Source: Neocallimastix lanati (nom. inval.) (taxonomy: Eukaryota; Neocallimastigomycota; Neocallimastigomycetes; Neocallimastigales; Neocallimastigaceae). From it: 64,000 bases of DNA. The stretch lies in assembly GCA_016946835.1 (NCBI GenBank), contig JACVTC010000057.1:951001-1015000 (forward strand). Reading direction: 5' to 3'. Both the position numbers and the translations under genes were made by a program. Shown piece after piece: positions 1 through 13,968 of this stretch (within the stretch, counting starts at the first letter, position 1; every line of letters begins with the position of its first letter). The notes under the pieces were generated by a model. The model had not been told where the DNA came from and made no database searches. It worked only from the letters and a program-made list of their open reading frames with translations.

Positions 1-855
1 CCTTTTTTAGGAATAGATATAATACTTGCTTCATTCCAAGTACTAGGAAATTCTCCATTCCAAATTCTTGAGTATATCTTCTGTAAGCAATTTAAACCAG
101 AAGAAGAATTATTTACTGAATTTTCGTCATCCGGAGGAATTAAAGCTTTATAAAATTCAATAGGAATTCCATCCTGGCATGAAGTTTTATAATTTGGAGT
201 AGCTAAAATAGCTTCTTTAATTTCTTCTATACTGATGTCTTGATTTATATCCCATTCATTGTGTTTCGTATACCTAATTGTACCATTGGAAAATTTATTA
301 GACCATTCGATTAATGCACTATTGATATCAGAATGGCTTGATGCAAGTTTTTTATAGTGATTGTGCCATACTTCTAACTGTTCTTTAGTAGAAATAGCTA
401 GTTTACCATTTTTGTCCTTTACTGGAGAATTTGACATATTTTTAAATTTATCTACTTTTGCTGTAGTTTTAAGCCATTTCCAAGCTTTCTTTGGGTTATG
501 AGATTTCATATATTCACATCCTGTATTGATCCAATGTTGGTATTCAGTTTTCCTATAAATATTACACATATCATGAATAATTTTGCACGTTTTATTATAT
601 TTTTCAATTAATTCTTCAAATTCATGATAAGAACCTCTTCTTTTAATGGTTTTATATAATTTCATTTTGAGTTTTTGCAAATTAAATATTTTCTGAGACA
701 TATGAAAAAAAGATTTTCTAACTACTGATATTGACATGATATTAAGTTCCTTAGCAATATTGAATGAAGTTGATTCTAAAACATCAAATTTTCACTTTCA
801 ACTAATATGTTTTCTTATACTTAAATATCCTATTTCAATATCTAAGAATATTAAA
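1..855 (-). pseudogene. LINE (non-LTR retrotransposon) ORF2 fragment, start of reverse transcriptase
   Basis: The minus strand is open from about 780 to the window edge and reads as the linker plus the start of a LINE reverse transcriptase. Recognisable pieces are DGIPIEFYKA (the usual PGPDGIP motif, here preceded by TSCQ) and, at the edge, EFPSTWNEASIISIPKKG, which is RT block 1-2. Upstream of about 790 the same protein continues in another frame (LDIEIGYLSIRKHIS at about 810-855), with in-frame TGA codons where bases have been lost, so the copy is broken. The relative at 22.9-25.9 kb on the plus strand has the same motifs. The element runs off the left edge, so its 3' end is not visible. 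Family assignment from the RT motifs is firm; the clade is not. Confidence 0.8.
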
Positions 856-1524
856 ATTATTATCGTTAAATGATGTTAGGATTTACTAACTTTGTATTAA
901 TAATAATTTTTTCTTTTTTTTAGAGTTTATTAAAAAAAATTATATTTTATAATAATTTTATATTGTTTTTTATTAAATTTATAAAAATAATATGAAATTG
1001 AAAAAAAAATATGTTTTTTAAAAAAATATAATTAGTATAATTATTAGAATACTTATAGGTATATTCAAAATAATTATTTTTATTTATTAAAATTTAATTA
1101 ATAATTAAAATAATATTAAAAGAAACTAATATATCCATTCATTAATATTATAATAATAAAGATAATTAATTGTTCCTAAATAAATCTGATTCATTATAGT
1201 TTAATTTTAAAAATAAAAAGTTGTATATATTGTAAATAATATAAAAAAAAAAAAAATTGATAATAAACTACTGTACTAATAATAGATTTACTGTATTAAT
1301 AATAAATTTATTAAGATAAATTAATAAATTTTTTAAAATTTATAATAGTTTTCCATCAAATACTCAGAAAAATTTTATTAAAGAATCCGAAACTAAGTTA
1401 ATCAAAAGGTTTTATTCCTTCAGATGATTTTTATTCAAAATTTTTCAATAAGAAGAGAAAATATTTAAATGATTCTATTTATGATGAATTGAGAAATAGA
1501 ATTAGAAAAGAAACATAGAAAATA

Positions 1525-1561
<37 letters not shown>

Positions 1562-1594
1562 AGAGCATCCATAAAAAAATAGATTATTCTTATA
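856..1594. other. AT-rich spacer
   Basis: Almost pure A/T with a poly-A run of about 34 at 1527-1560. No open frame or structured signal was seen. Confidence 0.6.
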
Positions 1595-1746
1595 ATACTA
1601 TCTGATAATAAATGTGAATCTAAGAAAGATGAAATATATATTAGCAGGCATAATTATTGTTGTATCATATATTGTTTAATTATGGTTCTTCTGGTCCTTA
1701 TTGTTTTGCTAGATGTCAATCAAAATACGGAAAATATTGTTAATTA
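1595..1746 (+). pseudogene. Decayed chitin-binding (CBM18-like) module fragment
   Basis: Two frames together read like one cysteine-rich chitin-binding module. From 1610 the frame gives KCESKKDEIYISRHNYCC; after a shift, 1678-1740 gives NYGSSGPYCFARCQSKYGKY followed by C. The pattern CC...YG..G..YC...CQSKYGK.C is that of hevein/CBM18 modules, which are common in secreted proteins of anaerobic fungi. The frameshift, the TAA right after the last Cys and the lack of any start or signal peptide mean this is a relic. Assignment rests on one short match by eye. Confidence 0.5.
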
Positions 1747-1859
1747 TTAATATAGAATAATAAATATCTTAATATTTAGCAAAAAAAAAAAGTTCATAAA
1801 AATGATTTTATTAAATTTAAATAATAAAATAAAGTATAAAACTCTATCACATCTTCATT

Positions 1860-2300
1860 TATATTTTTCTATATTTTAGAGTTGATATCATAATTTCAAA
1901 ATATCTCTAACCTTTATCATATGTATTTTTACATAGACTTTTTCTTTTTTTATTACTATTACCTTTAAAGAGTCTATTATATTAATTTTGTCTAAATTTG
2001 TTTCAATACTAATGACAGTCTAATGAAATAATAAATGTTTATCAACGTCAACTTTTTTGGTATAAACAACTTTTTTGGTTTAATGTTTCAATAATTTCCT
2101 TTTCCACATTATTATTTACATATATTCATAAAGTTACGAAATTTCTATATTTTCATTTTCACTTTCCAAATTTATATCTTGGTAATCATTTTCTCTCTAT
2201 AATATATATCTTAACCCTTATTTATATCAACAAAATATTTTTTATTACGTAAAAGTCTATATCCTGCCATTTCATTCTTATCGGCTATATAATAATTTTC
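1860..2300 (-). pseudogene. Possible decayed coding remnant, unidentified
   Basis: This stretch is less A/T-repetitive than its surroundings. On the minus strand, 2290-2213 reads ADKNEMAGYRLLRNKKYFVD before a stop, and further frames give NDYQDINLESENENIEIS. Composition looks like ordinary protein, but frames break repeatedly and no family is recognised. It could be chance. Confidence 0.25.
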
Positions 2301-3648
2301 AGTTTAAACATCCAAAAAATGTAATAGTTATTAAATAATTTATTTTGTATTTTGTTAAAAATCTCAATATTTGTTTATTTATTAACTTTATTTATTTGAA
2401 GCAAAAGGCTTATTTTTTAAGAATACATAATTTAATGTTATTTATACATACAAAATACATTTGATGGATCATACATATTTTAATACATTAAATACATGTT
2501 TTAATATTAACTATATAAAAGAGGCTTATAAAAATAAATTTTTAAAACTATATTCATATCTTTTAAAAATCAAGTTTTTTAGAAAAAAAAAAAAAAATAA
2601 TGATAATAATAATTTATTATTTATATATATATAGTTTTATTTTTTAATACTTTTTTCAATTTTATTGTTAAGTATTAATAAAAATAATAAAACATAAATA
2701 TTAATGAATTAATAATTATCAAATAATGCTTTTAAAAATAGGTATCTTTGTAGATATCTGTTTAAATATAAAAAAAAAAAATAATAATAATAATAAATTA
2801 TATATATATATAAACAATAAATTTATAAATAATAATATAAACAATAATTGTTAGAATATGTGAAATATATGAAAAATAAGTTTCAAATGTATCGAAACCT
2901 ATTATAATTAAAGAATAAACAAGCCACAAAATATTAATATAAACATTTAATTTAGAATAATTAAGTACTAATAATTCTTTACCATAAAATATAAAAAGTT
3001 AACATAATTATTAGCTATAAAATCCTGACTCTTAGCAATATTAATATTATTAATGATATAAGTAGTAATAAAAAAAAAAAACAGTAATAATTATATCTCA
3101 TCATTAATAATAATAAATATGATGATGAATATAAATAAATGATATCAAAATTCAGTTGTACAAAAATATAATTAATTAATAATAAAATTTATTCCAAAAA
3201 ATAAAAAAAATAAAAATAAAAATAAAAATAAAAATAAAAATAAAAAAAAAATAAACTATTAAATCATTTTAATCATTATTGATTTAAATTAGTATCAAAG
3301 TCTTTAAATATATCTTTAAAATTAAATATTTACTAAAATATTAATTTAAGCATTATTTTCACAAAAGTATTAAAAAAAAAAATCTTTAAAATTAAATAAA
3401 GAATAAAGATAAAAAAAAAAAAAAAATTAAAAATAAAAAATTAAAGTATAAATTAAAACATTTTAATTATTGAATTAGGTTAGTTTGAAGTTTTTAATTT
3501 TTATTTTTTATTTGTTTATTTTTTTTTTTATTTTTATTCAATAATTTATGACATACGCCACTTTGTAAAATCTAACTCTTTGTAGTAACCTAATCCTATG
3601 AAATTAAAAAAAAATAAAAAAAAATAAAAATAGTAATAACAAATATCT
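2301..3648. other. AT-rich spacer with microsatellites
   Basis: A/T-only runs, including an AAAAAT-type repeat at about 3205-3250. Nothing gene-like was seen. Confidence 0.6.
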
Positions 3649-4275
3649 GGGTGTGGGACATTTCACCAAATTGCATTTCGCCAATTTTTTGAAAGCATGT
3701 GGCGTATTAAAAAATGTGGCATTTCGCCAAATTGAGAATTATTAAATAAATAAATAAATAAATAAAATTAAATATTTTTAATATTGATGTATTTATATTT
3801 TTGAAGTAAATATTTAAATATTAAAAAAATTTTTTTCATATATAAATAGCTTTACAAATATCTTTATTACATTAGGTTAGCTTAAGAACATTAAAATATA
3901 TTTTTATGATAAAATTTTATTATTTTAAAAATATATTTTTATAATTAAAGTATTGTTATAATATTATTTTTTTACAAAATATTAAAATATATCTTTATAA
4001 TTAAATTTATTTTTATAATTAAATATTATTAATAATTATTTTATTTTAAAAAATATCTATAATTAATTATAAAATATAATAAAAACAAGTTTAAAAAAAT
4101 TATTTTGAATTTTTATTTATTTAAAAAAATTATTTTGAATTTTTATTTATTTATTCATTCATTTACTTATATCAATAAGTCATTTGTCGAAATGCAACTT
4201 GGGGAAATGCAACATTTTAATAATACGCCACTTGGCGAAATGCAATCTGGGGAAATGCAACTCTTCCCAAATATC
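3649..4275. mobile_element. MITE-like element A (GCATTTCGCCA-type ends)
   Basis: The left end (3649-3740) starts GGGTGTGGGACATTTC and contains repeated GCATTTCGCCA motifs and GTGGCGTATTA. The right end (4185-4275) holds the same motifs in reverse complement (CGAAATGCAA, TGGCGAAATGC, AATACGCCAC). The A/T-only middle is rich in TAAA repeats and codes for nothing. Inverted motif-rich ends around a non-coding core are typical of a non-autonomous DNA transposon. A second unit, inverted, lies at 4978-5357. Confidence 0.6.
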
Positions 4276-4977
4276 GAATTAGTAAGGTTTAGGTCATTAG
4301 AATTTTTATATTTCATAAAATAAAAAAAAAAAAAAAAAAAAAATATAACAAATAAAAATCATCATGACAATAAAAATTTAATAAAAATAAATACTAAAAA
4401 CAACTGTATTAAAATTCAAAAATATATATAACGTAAAATGCTTAAATTATATTATATATATAAATATAATTAATGTTATTTATAAATTATGAATGCGTTA
4501 TAATAAAAAAAAAATAAATAAAGAATTAAATAATAGATGAATAAATTATTAAATATAATAAATATTTAAATAATTAGTCTTATTATTTTTTCATTTCAGG
4601 AAAGATGTATTGAAATATGTGACTCAATTATAAATTCTCATTATTTATTCATATTTTATATTATTATAAACTATTATCTTAACCCTTAATTATAATTTTT
4701 TGTTAATTTTTTTTTATTTAATGTATATATATTTATTTTATTTTTTATTGTTTTTTTTGAGGGGTTTAAAATAATTTTGTATTGATCCTTATGTACTTTT
4801 TTATATATAAATAATTAAAATAACTAAATAATACATGACTTTGATTATTGATTTTTTTTTAATATAAAAAATATCAATAATAACATGTAATATTAATAAA
4901 TAAATAAATAAAAATTTAAATAATTAACCCATGAATAAGTTAATATACTTCATAAGGAGTAATAATATTTTAAAGGG
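4276..4977. other. AT-rich DNA between the two inverted MITE-like elements
   Basis: Includes a poly-A run at 4322-4342 and A/T-rich sequence. No gene or motif ends were seen. Confidence 0.5.
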
Positions 4978-5357
4978 AGAGTTGCATTTCGCCAGATTGC
5001 ATTTCGCCAAGTGGCGTAGTATTAAAATGTTGCATTTCCCCAAGTTGTATTTCCCCAAGTTGCTATTCGCCAGGTTGCATTTCGACAAGTAGAGTATTGA
5101 TATAAATAAATGAATAAATAAATAAATATTAATTCAAAATATTTTTTTAAAATTGTTTTTATGCGATATTAATAATATTTAATTTTATTATTATTATTGA
5201 TTTATTTATTTATTTAATAAATCTCAATTTGGCGAAATGCAACATGGCAAAATGCCACATTTTTTTAATACGCCACATGCTTTTAAAAAAATTGGCGAAA
5301 CGCAACCTGGCGAAATGCAATTTGGCGAAATGCAATTTGGCGAAATGCCCCACACCC
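4978..5357. mobile_element. MITE-like element B, inverted relative to element A
   Basis: The left end (4978-5097) carries tandem TTGCATTTCGCCAAG-type units and matches the reverse complement of 4185-4275 closely. The right end (5223-5357) ends in CCCCACACCC and matches the reverse complement of 3649-3740. The two elements therefore form a nested inverted repeat (A, B-end, B'-end, A') across 3649-5357. They may be one composite element of 1709 bp or two insertions. Confidence 0.6.
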
Positions 5358-5410
5358 TATTTTAAAATTCTCAATTTTACCAATAATATTAATTGTTATT
5401 TTTAATAATA

Positions 5411-5448
<38 letters not shown>

Positions 5449-5535
5449 AATAAATAAATAAAAATAATAATTATTATTATGACCTTGACTTATGATTAAT
5501 AATAATAATAATAAATGAATTATAAATATTCTTTT

Positions 5536-5578
<43 letters not shown>

Positions 5579-5635
5579 ATATGTTTATTATATTTTATAT
5601 TAATTAAAATTATTATATTATTATTTTTATTAATT

Positions 5636-6245
5636 TTAGAGCGAACTATTAATTGAAAAATTAAAAGAATTAAAAAAGTATTTATTATTGTTATATGTTG
5701 TAGGTTATTTTTAAGTAAATAATATTAATTATTATTATTAATACTACAGAATATCTACAGAATATTCCTATTTTAATTTTAGAACAAAACTAAACTATTA
5801 AAAAAAAATGAAAAGAATTAAAAAAAGTATTATTATTATTATTATAGGTTATTGGTTGTTTTTATGTAAATGATATTAATTATTATTATTATTTTTTTAA
5901 ATTATTAATGTTATTAATATCACAGAATATCCCCTAATTTTAAAAATATTAAACTATTAAAATTAAAAACTAATAAGAATTAAAAAAGTATTTATTATTA
6001 TTATTTTAATTTATTTTTAACTAAATAATATTATTAATACTATAGAATATCCCCTTTTTAATTTTAGAGCAAACTATTAATTAAAAAAATAAAAAGAATT
6101 AAAAAAAGTATTTATTATTATTATATATTATAGGTTATTTTTATATAAATAATAATAATTATTATTATTATTTTTTTAATAATTAATATTATTATTACTA
6201 CAAGAATATCCCTTAATTTTAAAAATATTAAACTATAAAGATTAA
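5636..6245. repeat. Degenerate tandem repeat, four copies of about 120-160 bp
   Basis: The phrase AAGAATTAAAAAAGTATT recurs at about 5664, 5812, 5975 and 6092. Each is followed by (TTA)n, TAGGTTATTTTTA or a variant of it, then an ACAGAATATCC-type segment and an ACTATTAA segment. The period is uneven because of microsatellite slippage. Confidence 0.6.
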
Positions 6246-7364
6246 AAATTAAATATTTTTTATTAAATAATATTGAACGTAATATAGATGAAAATATATA
6301 TATATATATATATATATGTAATAAAATATTGAAAATATTTATATTTAAATAAAATATAATAAATAAAAAAAAAGAAGAAAAAATATTCAATGATTAAAAT
6401 TTTACAGAAACTTTTTAGAAAAAAAAAATTTTTTTTATAAAAGTTTTTTTTTTTTTTTTTTTTTTAAAAGTAACAATATCATTGTTAGATAGTAAAATTT
6501 ATAAAAATAATTAATTATAATTAATAAATATCTTTCTGTATTTTACTTGTTAATTAATTAATAATAATAATAACAGTAAAAATAAAATAAATATTCTATA
6601 ATTATTATACAGAATATTCATTTCGTTTCAATTATTTTTTTTAAAAAAAAAAAAATAAAAAAAAATAAAAAAAAAGCTTGTGTTACATTTAGTAAATGTT
6701 TGTACTAGCCTATTTTTAAAATAATAATAATGGAAAAAAAAATTTTTTAAATAAAATAAAATCAAAATAAACTAAAATTTAAATTAAATAAAAAATACAA
6801 AAAAAAAAAATAAAAAAAAAATTTTTAGCTCTATTATAAATAGGAATTATAAATATTATTATTTATTTATTAATTATTATTTAATAATAATTTAATGATA
6901 TTTATTTTCTTATTTAATTACTATTTTATTATTCTTATTACCTTATTTAATTATTATTTTATTATTCTTATTTTCTTATTATTTAATTATCTATCTGTTC
7001 AATTTAATTATTTATTATTAAAACTTTGGTTATAATAATTAATAATTAAAAATAATAAACAATTGTAATATTATTGATATAAATGGATTAGAAAAAATAA
7101 AAATTATAATATTTTTTTTTTATAATATTATATAATAATTAATAATAAAAAATATTATAATTAGAAGTAAAAAAAAATCTTTAATAAATTATTTTATTTT
7201 GTTCAATTTTTTTATTATTTTTTTTTTGAATTTCTTTTTTTGTAATAGAATTTTCTATAAATCTATTATATAGATAAATTTATTAGATAAATATGATTAA
7301 TGAAATTTATTTATTTTTATTTATTAAATATTTATTTATTTATATTTATTAAAATATTTATTCT

Positions 7365-7397
<33 letters not shown>

Positions 7398-9339
7398 TAA
7401 AAAAAAATTAGCCCAATATTAATTTTGGTTATTATTATTATTATTATTATTATATAATAATTATTATTTTTTAATTTTAATTAATTCTATTTAATATTAT
7501 TAACCCATTTCTTTTATTTTTTTTCTGTTCTTTTGTATTCCTAAATAAAGACATTGAGAAAAAGAAAAAAAAAAAAAAGAACCCCATTACAAATAATCGT
7601 AATTGAATTGGGCTCAAATTTCCAAAGTTTATATTTGTATATGGTATATTGTATTGTATTATTTTTATTATTAATTTTTCATTCTTAATATATAATAAAA
7701 TCAAAATTGAATTTTTAATGCGGTCATTTTCAATGTAAATACAAAATTATAAATGCCAGAAAAAATAAAGTAATACAAGTTATTGTAACTTCATTAGTAC
7801 TTCATGACAACATATATCATCATAATATATATTATAATATATACCTTTACTATTTTTTTTTTTTTTTTTGCATAAAAAAATAAATAATAAATTAATTTAT
7901 TTTATTCCTTTTTTTCTTTTTTTTAATTTTTTTTTTTTTTTTATTTGGAAAAATGAAATTTACTTATTCGTGGATAAAATTTTTTTTAATACATTAATGT
8001 TAATTACATTTTTATAATTCGTACATAATTTTAGCCAATTACAATTTAAAAATATAAATTTTTATTATTTTTTATTATTAATATTACAATAATTATTTTT
8101 TTAAACAAATAAAATAATGTGGATGATTTTATCCATCTATCAATCATATTAATTCCATTATATATTTTTAATATAAAAACATTAAATATAAATATAAATA
8201 TAAATATATAAAAAAATAAGTAAATAAAGTAAAAAAAAAAAGAAAAAAAAATTTATATAAATGGTAAATTAATTTTTATAATATATAAATAAATAAAATT
8301 TTAATATAATTATGTTACACTGTTAAGTTTTTTTTGAAAAAAAGTTCCATTTTAAATAAATAAGTCTTTTTTTCATTTAATTATATATTTATTGTAATAG
8401 TATTGATAGTTTCCGATTATTCATATATATATTTTGATCTAATAACGGTGGATTTCTTGAAAAAAAAAAAAAACAACGTAATAATAATTATATATATTAT
8501 ATTTTTTATTATTAATTTATTATAATTAAACTTTTTTTTTTTTATTTCCTAATACAAAATAGAAAAGAATTTTTATTATGTGATATTTAAAATATTAGAA
8601 ATCTTATTTTGAATATCAGAATTCTGTAGTGATATAAATATATATATATCTTTTATATATATATATTTTTTTAAATTGTAATAAATAATTAATTATCTGT
8701 TTATTAATTTGTTTTACTCGTTATTATTAAAAGTACACCTTAACAATATAATCAATTAGGATGACTAAAACCATCTCATTATGAACAATCGTCTTTTTAT
8801 TTCCTTTTTTTTTTTTTTTTATTTTTATAATATATTTTCTGTATATTGATTAACAATAGCTTTTTTCTAAATAGCCATAAAATTTATATTAGTACATTAT
8901 TATGTACTCAATTATCTTTTTCTATCTTTGGAAAATACAAATTAAATATTTATTCTATTTAATTTTCCTGTTTAATTAAAAATGGAAAATAAAATAAAAA
9001 GTAAAAGACATTTTTATTATTTATTTATTTTTTTAAAAAAAAAAATAAAAATATTAATTTATGAATGTACTATTTTACCATTAAGTTTAAAAATAGCCAT
9101 TACTTATTATTTATTGTCATTATCATTATTATTTTTTTTTAAAATTTAATTAAATTATTATTTATAAATGAAAATCTGAAACAAAAATAAATATGTAATA
9201 CTGAATAAGTTGCATTCCATAATTAGTAGTTTAATTCATTTCTTTCTATTTGTTTTTATAGTATCTAATTAATATAATAAATAAATAAAAAAGTAAATTT
9301 ATAAATAATAATATTATATTAATTATGTTTATTATGTTA

Positions 9340-9340
9340 A

Positions 9341-9431
<91 letters not shown>
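9340..9431. repeat. (AATA)n microsatellite
   Basis: About 23 uninterrupted tetranucleotide units. The apparent open frame across it (FIYLFIYL repeats) is an artefact of the repeat. Confidence 0.9.
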
Positions 9432-11315
9432 CAATATTTGAACAAAACAAAACAAAACAAAACAAAAAATAAAAATTAATAGTATGACAAAAAAAAATTA
9501 TTTAAAATTTTTATTATGAATTATATACAGAGTAACAAAAAAAATATTTGAAGTATTAAAAATAATAATAAAAAAAAAATACAGGAAATTAATAAAGTCT
9601 TTATTTTATCATTATATTATATTATATTTTTTAATGCTTAATGTTATAATACCTTTTTACCACAATTTAAATTTGTTACACTTCTATATAAATATATTTA
9701 ATAAATTTTTTATATTATTCATATCTGCTTTATATTTATAAAACTTAATTTTTTTTTTAAAAAAAATAATTAACTATTTAGTATAATATATTAATTGATA
9801 TATTCATATTAATACGTAACTAAAAAGATAATATTTTATCATACAACGTATATGATATTTTTTTTTTCAAAAAAAAATAATATTAATTTAAAAAAAAAAA
9901 TTATAGATTTATAATTTCCCATATATTATTAATATTATTGATAATATATTGTTTTATCGTATTTCAATCTTTTTTTCTCAGGTTCACAATGATTATTTTA
10001 TTTAAAAGAAAAATTATTGGATTTTAATCCATTACGTTCTAAAAAGGAAACTTTCTGTTTTAATTTTTAAATATTATTAATAATGTTAATGGATTTTTTT
10101 TTTTTAATATTTTTACTATATTATTAATATTATTATTAATAAATTATTGAATGCTTCTTGGAAAAAAGTATTAAATAATTTTAATAAAAAGATTTTTTAC
10201 TTTAAAATTATTTTTATTCCAATGAAAACGTGCTATTATTAATTAATTAATAAATTTACAACCTATTTTAAACATTAAAATAATATGTCAATAATTACTT
10301 TTTTTTTTTTTTTTTTTTTTTTTTCGTATTTCGATATATTTAATCTAATATGGTTGAAAAAAAAAAAAGCGGCCATTTTTTTTAATTAATATAATTAAAC
10401 TTTTTAAAGACGAAACATACTAATATATTACTAATTGCATATAAAGAAAATTAATATATATATTTTTGTATATTATTGAAATATATATTGATAATTAATT
10501 ATTGTTTCACAGTTTTTTTTTTTTTTAAAATTATTATATAGTTAATTATATTTCAAATATATATTTCATATTCATAATTACAGAGGGATATACATCATTC
10601 TTACAAGTTTAATTTTACTTTTAACCAAATTATTTATTTATTTATTTAGTTAAATCTTTAAAACATAGTAAAATAGACATATTAAGATAAATTTAATTAA
10701 AAAAATTATTATTAAAATTAAAATAAGTATTTGTTTTAAGATTTTAAATAGTTTTATAAGTAGAAAATGCATCAACTTCTTACTCATGTTATAAAATTTA
10801 ATGATATTGAAACTTTAAAAGACAAAAAAAATAATTCATTTTTATATCAATATAACATTTTAATATATAAAATGATAATAGCTATTATAATTAACTAAAT
10901 TTAATTTATAGAATAATTTTAAATAATTATAATAATAATAATAATAATTATTAAGAATTCTCTATAAATATATAATTATTTTCTATTTATAAATAAATTA
11001 TTGTAAATAATTAGAAAAATGATAAAATAATTTATTTTAAATAAATAAAAATAAAAATAAAAATAAAAATAAAAGTAAAATAAAATAAATTAATTTAAAT
11101 AATATAAAAAAAAAATAATAATAAAATATAAACAACAATAATAATTAAAGGTAAATAGACAGTTCACATTTTATCTTATTAGATGAAATTTATAATAATC
11201 AATAAAAATACATTTAAATATTTTAACTTAAAATTAAAACGGTGTATATAAATTATTTATATATTATACTATTTATTATTTATTGTATATATATTTATAT
11301 TTAATATATAATAAA

Positions 11316-11354
<39 letters not shown>

Positions 11355-11475
11355 GTTGTTTATGTCTTAAATTTTAATTATCAAAATGTATGATTATAAT
11401 ATCTTTTAAATTAATTTTCTATTTTTTTTTTATTTTTTTTTTATTTATTTTTATTTATTTATTATTATTTTTTTA

Positions 11476-11506
<31 letters not shown>

Positions 11507-12487
11507 ATTATTATTTATTTATTAATATTATTATTTATTTATTAATATTATTATTATTATTATTTTTTTTGATTTAAGAAAAAAGAAAAATAAAATATTC
11601 ATAATTTCATTTAATATAAATTAATTAGTAAATTTTTAAAACTTGCATATTCTTTATTATTAATTAAATGTAAATAACAAATTTCCCATTTTAATTAATT
11701 AAATTATAATATGGATTATATGGATTATCAATTAAAAATAATAATCTTTTTTTACATTTCTTAAAGTAAAACAAAAAAAAAATTATTTGAATTATAATTG
11801 GATGATAGAATAATTTAAATAAATATACAATAATAAAATATATTAATTTATAATACATCATATTATAATTAATATATACAATTATCATACATTGAATTAA
11901 AAAATAAATATTATTTATTATTCCTTTTGATAATTAAATTTTAATATTATTATTTATTAATTTATTATTAATTTATTATCAATTATAAATTATTATTTAT
12001 TATTATTATTAATTATTAATTATAAAAGCTATTATTTATTATCTATTATTAATTTTTACTACTATTATTTATTATTATTTTTTTTTGTATTAATATTAAA
12101 AAAGAATATTATGCATTGACCTTTTTTAATAGAATTTTATTCTGTTTTAATTATTATTATTAATTTTTATTTCTTTAAATTTTAAGAAATCAATAAAATT
12201 ATTTCAAATGGGTAAAGAGAAGATGGTAAAAAATTTTTTAAAAAAATTTTTTTTAACTAATTTATCAATGAGATTTATGTAAAGAGAGAGAAAAGAAATT
12301 AATCGAATTTATTTAAGAATTATTACTTTATTATATATATTTATATTAATATTTATATATTTATTTTAAATATAATAACAAATAAAATATTTTGAAAAAG
12401 TTAATTTTGTATAAAGCAATACATTTCATTATTTTCATTATTTTATTTTAAATATTTTATTTTCAATAATAATATATCCTAACTTTG

Positions 12488-12535
<48 letters not shown>

Positions 12536-13922
12536 AATAAACAATTTAATTTTAAAAATTATGAAATTTTGATATTTACTTAACCATCAATACTAATTAT
12601 TTAATTCTACTTTAAAAATATTAAATAAACTCAATAAATAATATTAAAAAGAATATTATTTATTGACCATATTTAATAATTATCTATTCCGCTATAGTTA
12701 TTATTATCACTATTTCTGTATTAAAACAAGTAATTGCTTTGATGATAATTATTATTATCTTTTATTTAAGAAACAATTTATATACTCTATTTAAAAAATA
12801 AGAGTCAATAATGCGAATAAAAATTTTTATTTTTTAAGTGATTTTAATATAATTTATTCTATTTTAATATTAAATAGTAATAAAAGAAAAATTATATTTT
12901 AATTATTTATTAATATATATATTATAATTTAATTATAGTATAAATAATTTTTATTAATAATTATTAATTCTAATTTATTATATTAATTATCACTAATTAA
13001 TTAATATAAATGTTTATGATGTTGAGAAATAAAATTGTTGCTTTATCGTACAGTCCTCCATTCCTTTATTATTGCAATTTTTTGAATAATAAACTATAAT
13101 TTAATCAGAGTTTTCATATAATTATTATTATTATTATTTTTTAATTATTAATTTTTAATTTTTAATTTTTTTTTTTTTCTTTTTCTTTTCTTTATTTATA
13201 AATGTGTGCATTTATGTATGTTTATAATAATTAATAATTAAATATTGAAATATTGATTTATTATTGCAAGATTAAAACTAATAAGTTATTAAACGGTTCC
13301 AACCTCTATTTTTTTTATTAATAACAATATTATATAAAACTCTATTTTTTTAATAATTCTATATTAAATATATTTATTTATAATTTATTAATGAATTAGA
13401 ATAATATATTTATTTATTTATTTTAAAAGGACTATTAATTCGGAAAGTTTTATATTTTATTAATGAGTTAAAATTTATTATTGAAATAAGAATAATAAAT
13501 ATATATATATATATATTTAAATGTGGTCTTTTTTATTATATTAGAATTTAGTTTTTATAAATATATTTTAAATAGAAAAAATTAGGGTATAATGATAATG
13601 ACAAAATAAATTTTCATAAATATATAGAAGATTTTCAGGAATGTATTTTTTTTTTATTAATATTATATGTTTTTTTTTCTGTATGGTTCTTTATTTTTTT
13701 ATTAATTTTCCGTAGTTTTTAGGGATAAAAGGAACTTTTATTTATATAGTCAAAGGAGAAATAAAAAGAACAATTCATTTTAAAAAAAAGGAAAAAAAAA
13801 AAAAAAAAAAGGAAGAAAAAAGAAAAAAGAATTAATGAATTATCAAAATGATATAGAAAATTAAACTTCACCTTTTTATGATTATTCGTTTAATAATTAT
13901 TTATAATCATGTAAAGTTAATT

Positions 13923-13968
<46 letters not shown>

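Noticed and set aside
4105-4323. Frame with repeated GEMQ motif
   Set aside because: The repeats are the MITE end modules (GGGGAAATGCA, GGCGAAATGCA) read as protein.
6121-6390. Hydrophobic Ile/Tyr-rich frame
   Set aside because: Lies in the degenerate tandem repeat and TA run; composition explained by A/T content.
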